Of a stretch of 64,000 bases of DNA, positions 1 through 13,329 are shown in pieces. The translations under genes and the position numbers were made by a program. Numbering within the stretch: the stretch's first letter is position 1; every line of letters starts with the position of its first letter. The stretch comes from Himantopus leucocephalus. Lineage: Eukaryota; Chordata; Aves; Charadriiformes; Recurvirostridae. The notes under the pieces are model-generated. The model was not told the origin of the DNA. It worked only from the letters and a program-made list of their open reading frames with translations, and made no database searches. The stretch spans positions 24,890,169-24,954,168 of the forward strand of contig RSEF01000006.1 of the NCBI GenBank assembly GCA_003993805.1, given 5' to 3'.

Positions 1-22
1 AAAAAAAAAAAAAAAAAAAAAA

Positions 23-460
23 TCAAGAGGGAAACCAATACAGACAAACACATCAAGACTCAAGAGTGGCGACCCTTGGAAAAGGCAGGGTCCAACCAGA
101 TATGAATCATTTTTCTTTGCATACTTTAAAGGAATTACTAGTGATATGCACGGCTGTCACTGCAAACTACATTTATGGATTTGCAAGTCATTTCCATAAA
201 TCAGCTGCATTGGATCCATCAGAAGAGCAAAGCCCGGCGTCGGTGCGAAGATGATGGAGCTCTCTTTGAACGTATAATGAAGTGTTCCAAGGGCTGCAGT
301 TATTTTTCTGCTTGTTAAGGATTTTTTTTTGGAAGGGGGAAGGGGGCCTTTTCGAATTTGATTTTAAATTAAAACGTCGCCAAGAGATGTTTTATTGGTG
401 ATCACCCTTATGATAAATTTATGCTTCAATAATTACTTTTCACGGGATATCGATTTCCTC
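23..460. promoter_or_regulatory. Candidate conserved non-coding element at the left edge
   Basis: Two AT-rich, non-repetitive blocks (about 60-310 and 340-460) have octamer-like TTTGCAT and ATTTGCAA words, TAATTAC, and ATTGGTGATCA. They contrast with CpG-rich spacer starting near 500. There is no long coding frame with recognisable content. The window's first 22 bases are poly-A. Confidence 0.4.
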
Positions 461-3400
461 TGGCAAAAGCCTTTCTCCCTCCTTCCCAACCCCTGTCTCC
501 CATTTCCCGAACAAGGCAGCACTCCCCCACCGCCCCCCCGCCCCGGGGACGGCTCCGCAGCAGAAACACGGGTGGGGCTTGGGGGAACCGAGCGGCCGCG
601 GAGGGGAAGGGAGCGAGGGGGGGGCAAGTTCACGCCTGAGCCGCCGCCGTGCAGCAGCGCAGCCCGACGGCCGGGGGAGAACCGTGCCGGGTCCTTCTCC
701 GCCCCCGAGGCCCCCCCAGACCCTCCCCGGGTTCAGCGAGATCATAGATTGAGGGGGGGAGGGGGAGGCGGTTGCCCCGATGTGGCAGGGGTCCCTCAGA
801 GGGATGCAGGCAACCTCCGAGGTTGCAGCGAGACCCCCCCGTTCCGAGGTGTCCAGACTGCTGGGGAGATGGGCTGCTGCTCCACAGCACCCCCCAGCCT
901 CAGTCCACCTCCCCTAAATCCAGAGCAAACCTCCCCGTGAGAGAGCGCAGGCAGTCCCAGCAGCCGGCAAACAAGGGGAGTCCCTGTGTCCCCCTCCCCT
1001 GGCACAGGTGAAAGCTCAGTGAATGACTGTCCCATCCCGCTGTGCCCCCCAGGCCCATGCTTGCCCCGGCTGGGGGTCCCCCTGTCCCCCTGTCCCTCTG
1101 AGCAGGTAGGGCAGCACATGGCGAAGGGAAGGGAAGGTCCCCCATAGCCCCCAGGATTACAAGTGCTCTGAACGATGTCCCAATCTACAAATGCAACCCC
1201 TGGCAGGGACCCAGCTGTCCCCTCCACACCACCCACAGCAAGTCCATCCTCCCCAACACCAGTCCCACTTCGCTTTCCTTACAGACCCACCAACCCACTG
1301 TTGGAAACACGTTCAGGGCACTCAGGTAGATGCAGAGGGTCTGTGACGGGTTCAGGGACCAAAGCAATGCCAAGGCCGCGTTGAACCAGGACCAGCTTGT
1401 TGCACAAATGCTCCTTACCTTAAAAAACATTATTATTACAACCACACTGGAGTTTTCCAAGATGTTGAATTCATCCAAATAAATCACTTCTGATCTGTCC
1501 TTTCCTGACAAAGCCAATATTCCTCTCACACACACCCCCCAACTCCATTTATTATGGAAATAACTTTCCCCTTGGAAGGGACTCACACCGTGCTCAGAGG
1601 ACGGAGTAGCGAGAACAGGACAGCTCAGGGCAAGCCACTGCAGAAACTTCGAGCCCATGCTGATTCCCCTGGGGGACAGGGTTTCCTTTTTTTTACACTG
1701 TTAGCTGGCTGCTATTCTCCTTTCCCTCAGGAGGGAACTCAGGAGGAGTTTGCTGGTGTTGGCAGCTCACATCCTAACTCCCATGGTAAAAATCACAGGT
1801 ACTGACACGTGGGTGGATGGATCATCTTGTCCCCTATTTGGTTTTTATTTTAAAGCAGGGGATTGGAAGAGTGCAGAGCGCTGACCCCATCCCCAAACCC
1901 CGAACACGGAACCCAAGGGCTCCTGCAGCCGGTCAGGGCAGGGTTACCACCCCCCATGCACTGAGAGCGAGGGGAGGCCCGGGAGCATGAAGGAAAAGCT
2001 GTGGTGGGGACCCAGGGTGTGAGCGGGGCCCAGGGCACCCTGCACACCCCTGCCTTGCCCCGGCCTGGCTTTGCAGCTAGGCTGGAGGAAGCTGCATGCA
2101 CCCTGCAGGGGTACGGCCTTGGCCAGGCGTGGTGGGTTCCTTCCAGCTGCTTGTGGTATCCCACAGGGCATGGGAAGGAATACTCCCCTTTTTTTTTTTT
2201 TGCTCTGGAATGTCCCTGGTAGATACTACCTTTTAATCCGTCTGGGGCCAGCCATTGCTCCCTGAATTCCTGTACACTGCCAAAGACCACAGAACTCAGA
2301 GGGGCACAGGCTGGAGAGCTCCAAATCCATCACAGAAACCAGGGCAAAAACTGGACCTGTGAGCAACTGGGGAGGAGGAACTGCCCTGTCCCATTCCTCT
2401 CCCCTCAGCTTCGGATAAGCGCTGGCCTCTGCTCTCGGCATGACCCAAAGTGCCGCTGTCTCGCACCAGCCCTTGGCCACCTCCTGCTCCAGGTGCCTCC
2501 TCGGCATGGCAGAAGGAGCCGCCAAGACCCCAAATTCAGGTTTCCCCCGCTAGGTACAGCGCTGATTAGCCCAGGCTGCTAATTTCCCTGCCTTACCGGT
2601 ACCCCGCTTCAAAGCCACCCCTTCCCCAGCCCCACCACACCACATCTCTACGACAAACCCGCGGGGCATCCCAACGCCGCTTTGCTCCGGACAGTGGAGG
2701 AAGGAGCTGGGAGGGGGGATACGAGGGNCGCTTCCCCCTTCCCCGGCGCGGCGGCACCGGCTCGGCGCTGTCGCCCTGCCCGGCTCTCAAAGCTTAGGCG
2801 AGGGGGACCTCTGCAGGCCGAGCCGCCGTCGCCGTCCCCCGTCCGCCGCCCCCCCCCGCCCCCCCCAAACACGGCTGCCCACCCCACCGTGTGGGACGGA
2901 GCAGGGCGTGCTGCCTCCTGCCAGGCGTTTTTGAGAAAGGAAAAACCCCTTCTAAAGGCGAAAAGCTAAAAAGCGGAAGGGTTTTTTTTTTTGAGAAAAC
3001 GCCCCCTCGCATCCCTTCTTCTGCTGGGTGAGAAGTCGCCGTGCATCCCACAGAGAAATCAAGTCGTGTTTTCCCAGGGCTTGTGACACTACTGATGGCA
3101 GACACTGTGTGAAAAAGCATATTGCTCCCCAAGTCCCATACCAGGAGCTGAGGAAGCAGGATGCTCCCCCAGTAATGAGGCTGAAGGGTGAAACCCATCC
3201 CCTGGTTCACAGTGATTTCAGAGAGGATTGCTGCTAAAAACAAAGTGGTACCAGTGGCACAGATCTGAGGGACAGGAGGGAAGGTCAAAGCCAGGCACAG
3301 GGTTAGACACAAGCTGACCACTCTGAGAAACAGTGGGGCAGCAGGGAAGTAACAGGCAGCTCCTCGTAGGTGGTCCTGTGTGCACGTCATGCATACCCCT

Positions 3401-4481
3401 CTGTCCCTGTCCCCCAAAATTTAAATGTCTTGTTGAATTTCAGCCAAAATGTGACTAGACACATGGCAAGTACAATTCAGTCCCTGGACGTTTCAAATTC
3501 TGCTGCCCTGGGAAACTGAACTTCAGAACATTCCCTGGTGCATGCACACAGCTCCTTTGCAACCGGGGTTGCCTCTAGCAGAAGCTGTCCTGCCTCCTGC
3601 TTCACCCTCAGATCCAGTAGGGTTGCGGGGTCCCTGGGTCACTGCATGCCAGCTGACAGGACTTCACACCTGGAACGAGCCCTGTGACTCCCCTGTCTAT
3701 GGCCTGTCCCAAATCGGCCAGCTACTTAAGTCTTAGGAGTTGCTTTATACTTCCACACAGTTACAGCCACGCGCAGAACTGGGATGACCCCACTGCCCTG
3801 CCTGGCCCCATGGCACAAAGCTGCCTTCCTGAATGTCTTTGCCTTCCTTTGGTACTGCCAGTCTGCATTTCCACATGCGGCAAGGGCTTTTTAGGGCACC
3901 TGGAGCAGCTTTGAGCCTACCACATCACTGCATGACGATGTTGGCTGGTGAGCTCCCTTCTCTCCAGGGGCATGCTGGCTGGGGAGCAGCACTGTTCCCA
4001 GTTATCGATGCCTGTGATGCCATGGCATGACCACCCCCCCACACAGAGATGGGGACACAAGCACATCCTAGGCTTTAACCCGCTTCTCTGTAACCCATTC
4101 TAAAATGCAGCAAAGCACCCAAACCGTCAATGTTTGGTGTCAACCAAAGCGACAGTGTCCCCCCCTTCACCAGTCAGGGGATCCTCCGCACCCTGCTCTG
4201 AGGGTGGCAGAGCCGTCAGCTCTTGGCCCTGCCTCTGAATCATACAACTAATATTACATCCACTTCACTTCCAGTGAGGGAGTTTCAGAAAAATAATCAT
4301 TTGAAGGAAAGTATCACAATCATCCGCTGCATTTTTGGTGGAAGTATTTAAGCCTTGAGTGTAGGGGGTATCACAAGTCACACTGCTTTATGCTCACGCT
4401 GGCAGCTCCCCCAGGCGCCCTGTGCTTGCGCATCCCCTTGCACAGGCACCCTCATCCGTGCCAGGAATGCTTGGTGGGATG
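461..4481. other. Non-coding spacer with CpG-rich patches
   Basis: CpG-rich patches at about 530-800 and 2640-2900 (single N at 2728) are separated by GC-rich, low-constraint text. I see no coding exon, RNA gene or transposon here. LBX1, the expected neighbour on this side, has no recognisable exon. Confidence 0.6.
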
Positions 4482-4797
4482 TTAGAGAAGGTGGAGGCAG
4501 ACTCTTCTTGGAGTACAGGGAAAGGCTGAGGGGCAATGGACACAAGGAGCAATGGACACGAGTTGCATCAAGGAAAACTCCGATTAGATATCAGGAAAAG
4601 AAACTTTCCACATGAAAGGCAGTCAAGCGCTGGACCAGGGATCAGACTCTGGGGTCACCAACCTTGGAGACATTCAAAAGCTGACTGAGCTGACCAACCT
4701 GACCTAGCAGCAGTGAGCCCTGCTCAGAGAGAGGGCTGGATCAGAGATTTCCTGAGGTCGCTTCCGACTTGAATTATGCTATGATTCAATGATGATG
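4482..4797 (+). mobile_element. CR1 LINE 3' end, truncated
   Basis: The block matches the recalled CR1 3' end over its length: GAGGCAGACTCTTCTTGGAG, AAGGGGCAATGG-type text, a GGATAT-like AGATATCAGGAAAAG, CTTGGAGACATTCAAAAGC, a CCTGCTC..GAG stretch, and the closing GAGGTCGCTTCCGACTT and ATGATTC repeats. CR1 copies are normally 5'-truncated, as here. The sequence is clearly diverged. CR1 is the dominant LINE of birds, crocodilians and turtles, so it also bears on the source organism. Confidence 0.85.
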
Positions 4798-4939
4798 CAA
4801 ACAAACCCCTGGCTGCTGCTCCTCTATCCCGCGCATCCATCAGTGCTTTCCAGCACAGCAAAATAAACTGGAGCAGCCAAGCAACTTCCAAGCCCATCAG
4901 CACAAGTACCAATGTAAAGCCGGTGTCACGCAGCCTGTA

Positions 4940-5095
4940 ATCAGCTGCTATTTCTCATTTCTTAAAATCATATTATTTTATGATCCGCTAATGCTTTTCC
5001 CAAATAGTCCCATTTGTTCTTCACCTAATTCAACCATAGCCCTTAATTGTTTGATGCTAATAGCTTTCATTTCTCTCACTTCCTTCTCTCTTTCT
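4940..5095. promoter_or_regulatory. Candidate conserved non-coding element
   Basis: An AT-rich block with closely spaced TAAT and ATTA cores (AATCAGCTG, TTATTTTATG, GCTAATGC, CTTAATTG, GCTAATAGC). It starts about 140 bases after the CR1 tail and differs from it in composition. Confidence 0.35.
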
Positions 5096-6924
5096 TTGCC
5101 CTGCAGGGGCAATCAGCTGCGACACCCATGAGCAGGGTTGCAAAACAACTTCTGCCTCCATTCCTTGCACCCTGCCTGCCCCGGATGCAGAAACCACGGC
5201 CAAAGGCGGAGGAAATTTGCCCCATTTGATCCATGAGCTTTTCAAGGGAAATCAAAAGGATAGTTAGCGCTGCCAGATATAAAGACACAGACAGAACCAC
5301 CCCAAAATGAGAAGAAATAATAATTAACTGATAACTTGGGGCTACCACCAGGACCACCCACTCCATATAACCGGTGTCTGGAGTGAGACAGCCGGGCCTT
5401 GGCTCTGAAGCACCTCACTTTGGAGGTGGTGACAAGTCTCCACCACAAAACCCTTTTGCAATGGTTTTGGTGATAAGAAAGCTGAAGGAGTGGTGAAGAA
5501 GGACTCCCCGGGGAAAGCTTCCCGGCCCATTCTGCCCTCCATTCTGCTGTGTCCCAGGCCTTGATTTCAGTGCCTTCTCTAGGCTCCCCTTTACAGCAGG
5601 GAGGACAAGGGTTGTTTTCCAGAGAAGGGGCCAGAAAGAGAGGGGTTGGACAGGAAAACTTTGGGTGAGGAAAATGAGGCGGGCATCCGGCGACCTGCAA
5701 AAATGGCTGGAGCCTATGTGCACACCATAGGCTATGCCTTGCTCCTCTCTCAGCTGGTGTCCCCAAAGCAAGGCACAAGAACTCAGCGATGGTCCCTGAA
5801 AGGTGCCCGATGTCTCAGCAGAGGCTGCTTACAAGGTCCTCGGTGGCCTTGGCTGGTCTTGAGAGCCCCAGGACTGAGTCAGGGGGAGCCCTGCCGCCGC
5901 ACGACATGCAGGGTAAGGTCAGTGCTGCTTCGCAGCAGCTCCGGTGCTCACCTCACCAGGTGAGCACAGGACTGGCGGGTTCCCATGCAGTTTCCTACTG
6001 GGTGTGGGTCTGACACACGCTGGGGGCGGGATTCCATCCACAAGCTCTGGGAAATGACTACCTAGATCTTTGGTTTTTTCCAAGCCTTGGAAAGGTAGGA
6101 ATCTCCCTTCAAAGGAAGAATGCCCAAGAAAATCAATTTCTTAGACAGCAATCCAGAAGGCTCATGGCAGCCCCAGGGGTAGTGGAGTTCACTCCCTACA
6201 TCTCATATTCTTCTCCGTCTGCAACAAATTAAAACCCTGAAAGTCTGATGGTCTGATTTTGATGGAGTACTCCACAGGTCTGCTAATTGTTTTCCCATTA
6301 ATCCTTGCTTTTGAAACTAGAGCTGGATTTTAGTTGGAATAGTTCTGAAAGTCTATCAGGGTTGTGTGGCTTGCCAGTAGCAGAAAGGTGCAGAGGAATA
6401 GCTAGATGGGTATGTACTAACTCTTCGGGTTATGGCAAAATGTCCCAGTGAAGTTATTTCTCACCTGCCGTTCACCCCTGCTGCAGACACAGGCTCTAGA
6501 TATCACTTCTCCCTGCCTGGCAGCAGGAGAGAGAAGCAGCAGCCTCTGTTGGCAGCAGAGGGGCTGCAGTCCAGGAAGGATGGGCGCTCACTATCCCAGG
6601 GACCTTCTCATTCAGTTTTGGTAGAATAACCCTAAAATTAACCAGTTCTAATTGATGGGAAGAGCAGAGTTTTGAAAAACTGTGTCTTAATGAGAATGTT
6701 TCTTCTCCTTTTTCTTCAAGCTAAGAAGCTGCCTGCCCTAACCAGGGCAGGTGGAAAAAGGTTTCCATGAGCAAGAGAGACAAAAAGGTCTGTCAGGAGG
6801 GGATTAGCTGGAGCAGAGCCTGCCTCCGAGCAAGACAGAGGGCGAGGCGACCTTGCAAAGCCTGTCTGGGCTATTTTCTAGAGCTCTGGGAGGAAGACTG
6901 CAAAGCCAGTAGTGACAGAGGAGA

Positions 6925-7010
6925 GCTGCATTAAGAGAGGAAATTAATTTTGCTCTAATGCCTGCTGTTGCTTACGCAGCCATGAACAGCGGCTGCCTCT
7001 AGCCCTGAAA
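6925..7010. promoter_or_regulatory. Candidate short conserved non-coding element
   Basis: A compact AT-rich block with GCATTAAG, AAATTAATTTTG and CTCTAATGCC, flanked by GC-rich text. Confidence 0.3.
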
Positions 7011-8084
7011 TCCCCCAGCTGTCCCCATCCCCACCGAGCATGAGCAAGTCAAACGCAGGCTTTTTAATACCGGGAGGGGAGCGCTGCCCTTTCTCTGCGG
7101 CCTACTGGGAAGTGTAGTTCAGTGCCTGCATGGCCATTTCGGAGCAGCCTTTGCTCCCTCTGGTTTGCAGAGCCTGAGGGTCAGAGGGGTTAATTTGGGG
7201 CGACAGGGTTGGGATGGCTCCTTGGGTCTATTTGCTGCTTGCATCAGTTGACCATCCCTGTCTGGAGCATGGGACCATGAGATATTCCCTCTTTGCTGGT
7301 GGGTCTAAGGGGAAGAGCTGTGGGATGCCCTTTCTGGCACGCTGATCTGCAGCCCCAAGAGAGAAAGAAAATCTTGGCAGCAAGGGGCTTGCCGGATCCC
7401 GCCGCTGGCAGAAATGAAGGTGGGTGCAAGAATGTCCTGGTATGAGGTAGAACAGAACCAAAGAGAAGGCATTGCTGGAAGTAAGGACCCGGCCATGCCT
7501 AACAGCAAGCGTGTGATCGGAGGCTGTCCCAGACAGCGATAAGTGTCCAGGGCTGCCTCGGTGCAGGGCCACCCTGAGCCTGTGCGTGCGTGCCCTGCTG
7601 AGTCAGGGCCAGTGGTGGAGGGGTTAGCTTGGCTTTCCTGAGGGAAGGGCTCACACCGACATGTCATCCACGGAAACTAAAGTGAGCACAGAGCTTCAAA
7701 CCATGCTTACCAGGCTGGTGGGGGGAGAGCGAGCAGTGGGCGTCTGGGGTTCGAATGCCTCAGAGATGCACAAGAAGCTGCAGGACAAGAGGAGGGTAGG
7801 AAGGGCTCAACCAGCCGTCCACGGACGCTGGGTGTGAGCATGTGTCTAACCCTGACAAACCCAGCAAATCCCCAGCACGTGGCAAAAAAGAGATGGTTTT
7901 GCACACTCCAGAGTATGGGGCCCATCTTGAAGAACTGGATTTGGGGTGTTTCTTCCCAAATGGAAAATCTGAACGGTCTGCATTTCTTCCCATGGCTTTT
8001 TTTATTTCCACTGAAGTTTTCTTTCTTTCACTAAGGAGATGTGAGTTGCATCCCGACTACACCTCCCCATTTTCCTCCTCAAAA

Positions 8085-8325
8085 TAATAATAGCCTCATT
8101 TGCTAAAGGCGCTATTAGAGTATTAAGTGAAAATGAATTAAGTTTAATTCAATTGTTATTTTAGGAGCTTTGCCTCGTCAGGGTTTTGCAAAGCTTCATT
8201 CTTCCACTCGCTGGAGACCGGCTTTAACACGCCCCTGCTGAGTTGTTGCTGCAAGCCACAAACCCATCACGCTGGGAGTTTTACTTAATGCTAAGGGTTG
8301 GATTTTATTTTGCTTAATGTCAGAG
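8085..8325. promoter_or_regulatory. Candidate conserved element with an inverted homeodomain pair
   Basis: AT-rich, complex sequence containing the perfect inverted repeat TGAATTAA-GT-TTAATTCA (8134-8151), which places two ATTAA cores face to face, then CAATTGTTATTTTAGG, two CTTAATG words and GCTAAGGG. Motif density and complexity suggest an enhancer. Confidence 0.45.
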
Positions 8326-9254
8326 TCTGCCTGCCATGCTGCTGGGGGAGAGGGGAGAGCCAGAGACTGGTTAGCTCAAGTCCATCGTACTCGGCTTAGA
8401 AATACAAGTGAGTGTCTGGCTGGTGATTGCTTAGGCAAAAACCCAGCACTTATTTGGCCAGAAAGCACCACGTCACTGCTCCCTGCTTCAGAGGAGCTTC
8501 ACCTGCTCATTGCATCAGGTCTCAATCTCCTGGATCCACTGCACTGTACTTTGGACCACCAGAACATGAGGGTGGGGGCTGCCAGGGGTGGGAAGAGTTG
8601 GGGAGGGATTAGTTTTCATTTGCAGAGCACTCATCTTACCTGTGCTTTGCTCTTTGGATTGACTTTAAGTGCAATAGAATAGCCCCAGAGAGCATCAGGG
8701 TCTGCCCTGGTCAGGAACAGTTCCCCATCCCCAGGGATGCATCAGCTCCACCCAAGACAAGGAGAAACTTTGGAAAGCGGGAAAAGAGGAAAGAAGGAGA
8801 GATAGCGGTGACAGAGGGACCCGGACGATCTTGGGACTGATGCCCATGCCTCTGCTATGTGGGCAGGCAGGCTACTGGGTGCCCTTAACCACACGGGGTT
8901 TGATATGGCATTCGAAGAAAGTTCATGTCCCTGCACAGGGCAGCACAATGAGGGAGACTGTGACCCAGAGGGGTGAGAAGAAGAGGGGCTCAGACTCCTC
9001 CAAAGCCCAGCAAAAGAACATTTCAGAGGAGCTGTCAGCTCCCATAGCTTGTACAGTTGAGCTGTGAGATCCATCACATCCCTCCTCCCTTCCCCCTCTG
9101 GTTCCTATAGCAGAGAGGGAGACGGGAGGACAAGACCCTGAAGAAAAATGCCCACACACAGTGCTGGGACAGCTCAGTGTTGGCTGCAGCAAGCAGGAGG
9201 AAGGAGCACTCAGAGCAGGGCTCTCCCAGCCCCTAACCTTGCTGAGAGCCAGCG

Positions 9255-9640
9255 CCCAGGATTTATGGAAGAAAAGCTTGGCAGTGACCTCTGATCCACT
9301 CCAGCACTGAGCGCGGACTCGGATGGCATTACAGCGTGATGTACGGCCAGCGGGTCTGCCGGGCAGTCTCTTGTGAGCGATGGCTTGCGATATTTCTGGA
9401 GTTTATACCTAGCTCTCCAGCTCGACGGGCTTTCTGGATATGATTTGTGCCATATGTAGCTCTATAAATATTGAGCTCAGAGCATTATATATGGCGACAG
9501 CCCTACAGCACTCCCGGAGATATATCCCTGCGTTTGCGGTTGTAGATGAATAATTTTAGTTTGAGTGGTGTGGCAATGAGAACAAGGAGGAAGTAAAATA
9601 AAAGGGTAATTCAAGCCCAAGTGAACGGCAGGGAGCGTGC
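9255..9640. promoter_or_regulatory. Candidate conserved non-coding element
   Basis: About 380 bases of complex, non-repetitive text with E-box CATATG, a MEF2-like CTATAAATAT, an AT core in ATTATATATGG, GATGAATAATTTTAG and AAATAAAAGGG. It contains CpGs that look retained rather than clustered. No coding frame is supported. Confidence 0.4.
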
Positions 9641-12600
9641 GTGAGGCTCGGCTGATCGTTCAAAGCCTCTCCCACCACATCACTCAGGGACGTGATGGCC
9701 AGAGTCATTTCCCAAATTAGTTACCTTATCCCTCTGTGCTGCTGTCTGCAAAGTAAAGAGATGTCACCAAGCCCCCCCTGGCCAGGGTTTTGCTGAGAGG
9801 ATGTGCTGCAACAGGGCAGGGAAGGAGCAGGGGACCAGGCTGGAATACCGAGGACAGGGTCACACCCTCCCTGCCAGGACATCCCTCAGGTTGGAGCATG
9901 GGGACAACCTAGGCTGTTACCACCAGCCTCTCATCACCCGATCTCCTGGAAAGCTGCAGCAGCATTGCCCTGGAAGCCCGGCATGACAAACAGCTCACAG
10001 ACCGTCATGTAGGTGTGGGGGACAAGGGCATTTTTCTGCTATAAATGGGCATGTTGCTTAACCCACCCAGGATTGCTGCAGCCCAGGTGTCACTTCCCCA
10101 CCCATAAATCCCACAGCATTCTCTCCCTCTGTCCAGGAGATGGGCAAAAGGGATTCACATCCACACAGCCACTTACCCAGTTCAGGCAGACACTGGCGGG
10201 GCCTCGGGGCAAACTCCTGAGCAGGATGCTGGAATGACCAAAAGCCCATCTCCAGCTGAAAATAGAGGCCAGGTTTCGTGCCACGTCCAATTCACTGCAA
10301 TACTTCAAGACGTTCAGGTGCTCATGTCCACGCAGGGCTGGCCCAGGCTGACAGGTTCTGAGAACCCACCTTAGACCATTACAATGAATCATTTCCAACC
10401 TGGCATCAGAGCTCAGCGCTTCCACGGGAAGGGCCCGTCCTTCAGCCCTGCATCTCACCTCTGTAGGTGACAGGGGGATGGCTGGGTGACACAGCAACAT
10501 GTCTCTCGGTGAGAAGTCTGAGGCAGAGCTCATAATAATTAATCTTGAATTGCGAAATAGGTGAGTGAACAACCACTCGAGGAATGGGATTATGAGGGAG
10601 GGAAAAGGACTGGATGGACCCAGGCTGGTAACACGCTTTCCAACACCAATCATTTTGCACCAATGCGTGTCAGGGGTGCCTCATTCCAGCACAAATGCCA
10701 TGATGGGCCCATTATACTTATATTTCTGTCATTGTATGGACACAGACCCAAACTCACGGTGCTGTCACTGGCAGTTCCCAAAAAAGCTCCACGCTGTTCC
10801 CAGTTTCAGCATTGGTGTATTTTCGTGAGATCATCTAGGAGGAATTAAGCTCAGTTTGTTAGTCTGTTATCAGCGAATAACCCCAGCAGCAGACTAACAC
10901 AAAGGAGCTGAGGCCCCTTCCCCCTGGGAAACCCACACCTTCCAGCTCCCTCATAGCCACCCAAGGGCACTGGGCAAGGACATGGTCCCATCAGAGCACT
11001 GGGTGATGCAGGCAACAGGCCAAGAGCAGGACAGACCGTTTACAAGGAGCTGGAATGGTTTGCTCTGATTTTGTAAAGAGATGGAAGGTCAACAGAGAGC
11101 AATAGCCCTTCGTGGTGGCTTTATGTCAGGACAGGGACTGCAGATGTTTGCAATCACAGCTATTGCAGACACAAAGGATGTGAGAATCGATCTGATTTCT
11201 TTAAGCTACTTGGGAACAAAACCTACTTCCACTGGAAGCTGGTGCTTTAATCTTGAAGGGACACAAAAAGCTCAATGAGTTCAGTATTTGACACAAAGCA
11301 ATTTGGGGCTAAAGTTGCAACTTTTAACATGGGAGAAGCCTTGTAGGGCTGGGATGGGAGGGCAGGTTCTCCATCATAGGGCCTTTTAATCAAATGTGGA
11401 CGTCCCTCGAGGAGATTTGCTACAAGTCAAGGGGAAGGAGTGGTCTGAAGCACAAACTAACGGGCAAAAATATCATGTCTGGGAGATCCAGTAGGTCAGA
11501 TGAATTGTTAGAAGGATCCATTCTGGTCACAACACACATTAAGCTCTCACCCAGATGAGTCACTGAAACGTTTCATATTCCTACCTCCCTTTCCGGATTA
11601 CTACCCTCCATGGAGAGACCCGCCAACACCAAGCTCCAGGCTGTGTGGTCCCAGGAGAGGAGCTCTGCAAACCGAAGCCGGTGCCCTGGCACAGCTGAGT
11701 AGCCCAGAATTTCTCGATTGCAGCCGTGGACATTTCTTTGTAATGTGGGTGCCTGTTTCAGTGGATTGACTTGATCCTACTGCACGGTAGCGTTCCCTGC
11801 GCTCCTTTTGCAGCACACGAGGAGTCTCTCATGAGCAGCTGCAGCCAGTGGAGCACCAGACAGAGGCAGTGGCCTTTGCACCAGCATCCCGTGGAGGAGT
11901 TTGTCCCGCTGCTGCTGCTGCTGCTGGAGCCAGCTCAGCTCCATGACCCTGTGGCCCGATGAGAGCTGTGGCTGGGTGAAGGCAAACTGTAGACATACTC
12001 GCTCATGCTCCTGCTTCGCCATTTGGTGGTATCCATCTCTTCCCTCTTACCAGCAGCTGAGATAGGAGATGTCCCATTGAGGCCATCCCTGCAGCCTGTT
12101 AACTAGACTGATGCCATGAACAGACTGATTCTTTAGCTGCTGAGCCCTTTCTCTTGCACCTCTCCTTGTCTGTGCTGGTCTTTTTTCTCTCCAAGAAATA
12201 CAGATTGGTTATGGCTGAGCTGTCACTATCTCCCTTGGTCCCCAGACTGATCTGATGACTTGCATGTGACACTTCACTTTACTCTTACCTGAAGCAGCCA
12301 AATACACCTGTGAGGAGAAATTACCTGCTTCAGTGACGGAGCTCAGTTGCTTGGGAGATTCCCAGTGCCTCCAGCACAACGGGCAAACGAAGCAGCTCAC
12401 CCAGCAAGGATCTTCCCAGAGGAGCGTGGCTTGGGGCAGATGTGCCCGTAGCTCAGTGCTCTGCCTCCCCAGCCATCCCCCCAGAACTGAGGACTGCACC
12501 AAACAGGGCTTACCTGGGATTTATCCAACAGCTTTCCCCTCGCTGCAGGAAACGATGTGCTCCAGCAGGTTTGCTGTGCATTCCCCTGCCCTCCTTCCTA

Positions 12601-13329
12601 CCAAACCCAAATAGTTTCTGACTCTTCCCAGCTTTTCTTCCCATTTTGTACATCAGCAAGCAGCCTCAGCGTCACCCTGCATTCGTGGGGAAACCACTCC
12701 TTGGCTGGCCCAGCTATGGCTAGGGGGGTAGAAATGCAGCCTGGCTCCTGCTGCCCCCCCTGCATGCTCCCCTAGCCCCCCAAACAGCCCCTTTCTCCCC
12801 TACACTGGCCAAAGGTCTTTGTGGGACGAGGACAGCACTCACAGGGTGGAAGGTGTGAAACACCCTGTGCTGCCAGTGCTCCTCTGCCCCGGGGAAATCC
12901 TATTTTGGGCAGGGCAGTGGGGAGGGCACAGGCAGGGAGGGCAGAGCTCCGCCTGGGCTTTAGGAGAGCCCAGGGCGCAGCTCTAAGATCACTGAAATTT
13001 GGCCAAAATTGGGCCAGAGATGACAAAAATTATTAGATAAAGATGATAAGTACACACACCCACAGACTCATCTGAATGCACCCACACATGCAAGCACACT
13101 CAAAAGTCTTGCTTTTATTTCAAAATCAGGCTAAAAAGAGGAAACAAAATTTCAGCATATCCTTTTAGAACGTATTTTGGCCTCTGCCCTCTGGGCACCA
13201 TTTCACTACTAAGTGCACTGTGGAATAAATGTCAAGTGATGGTGGAACACAAATAATCCCTTCTTGGAGAGAATTACTTTTTTAGAGAATAAATGCAGCT
13301 TTAAAAAGCAGTAACTTGTTAAACAGACA

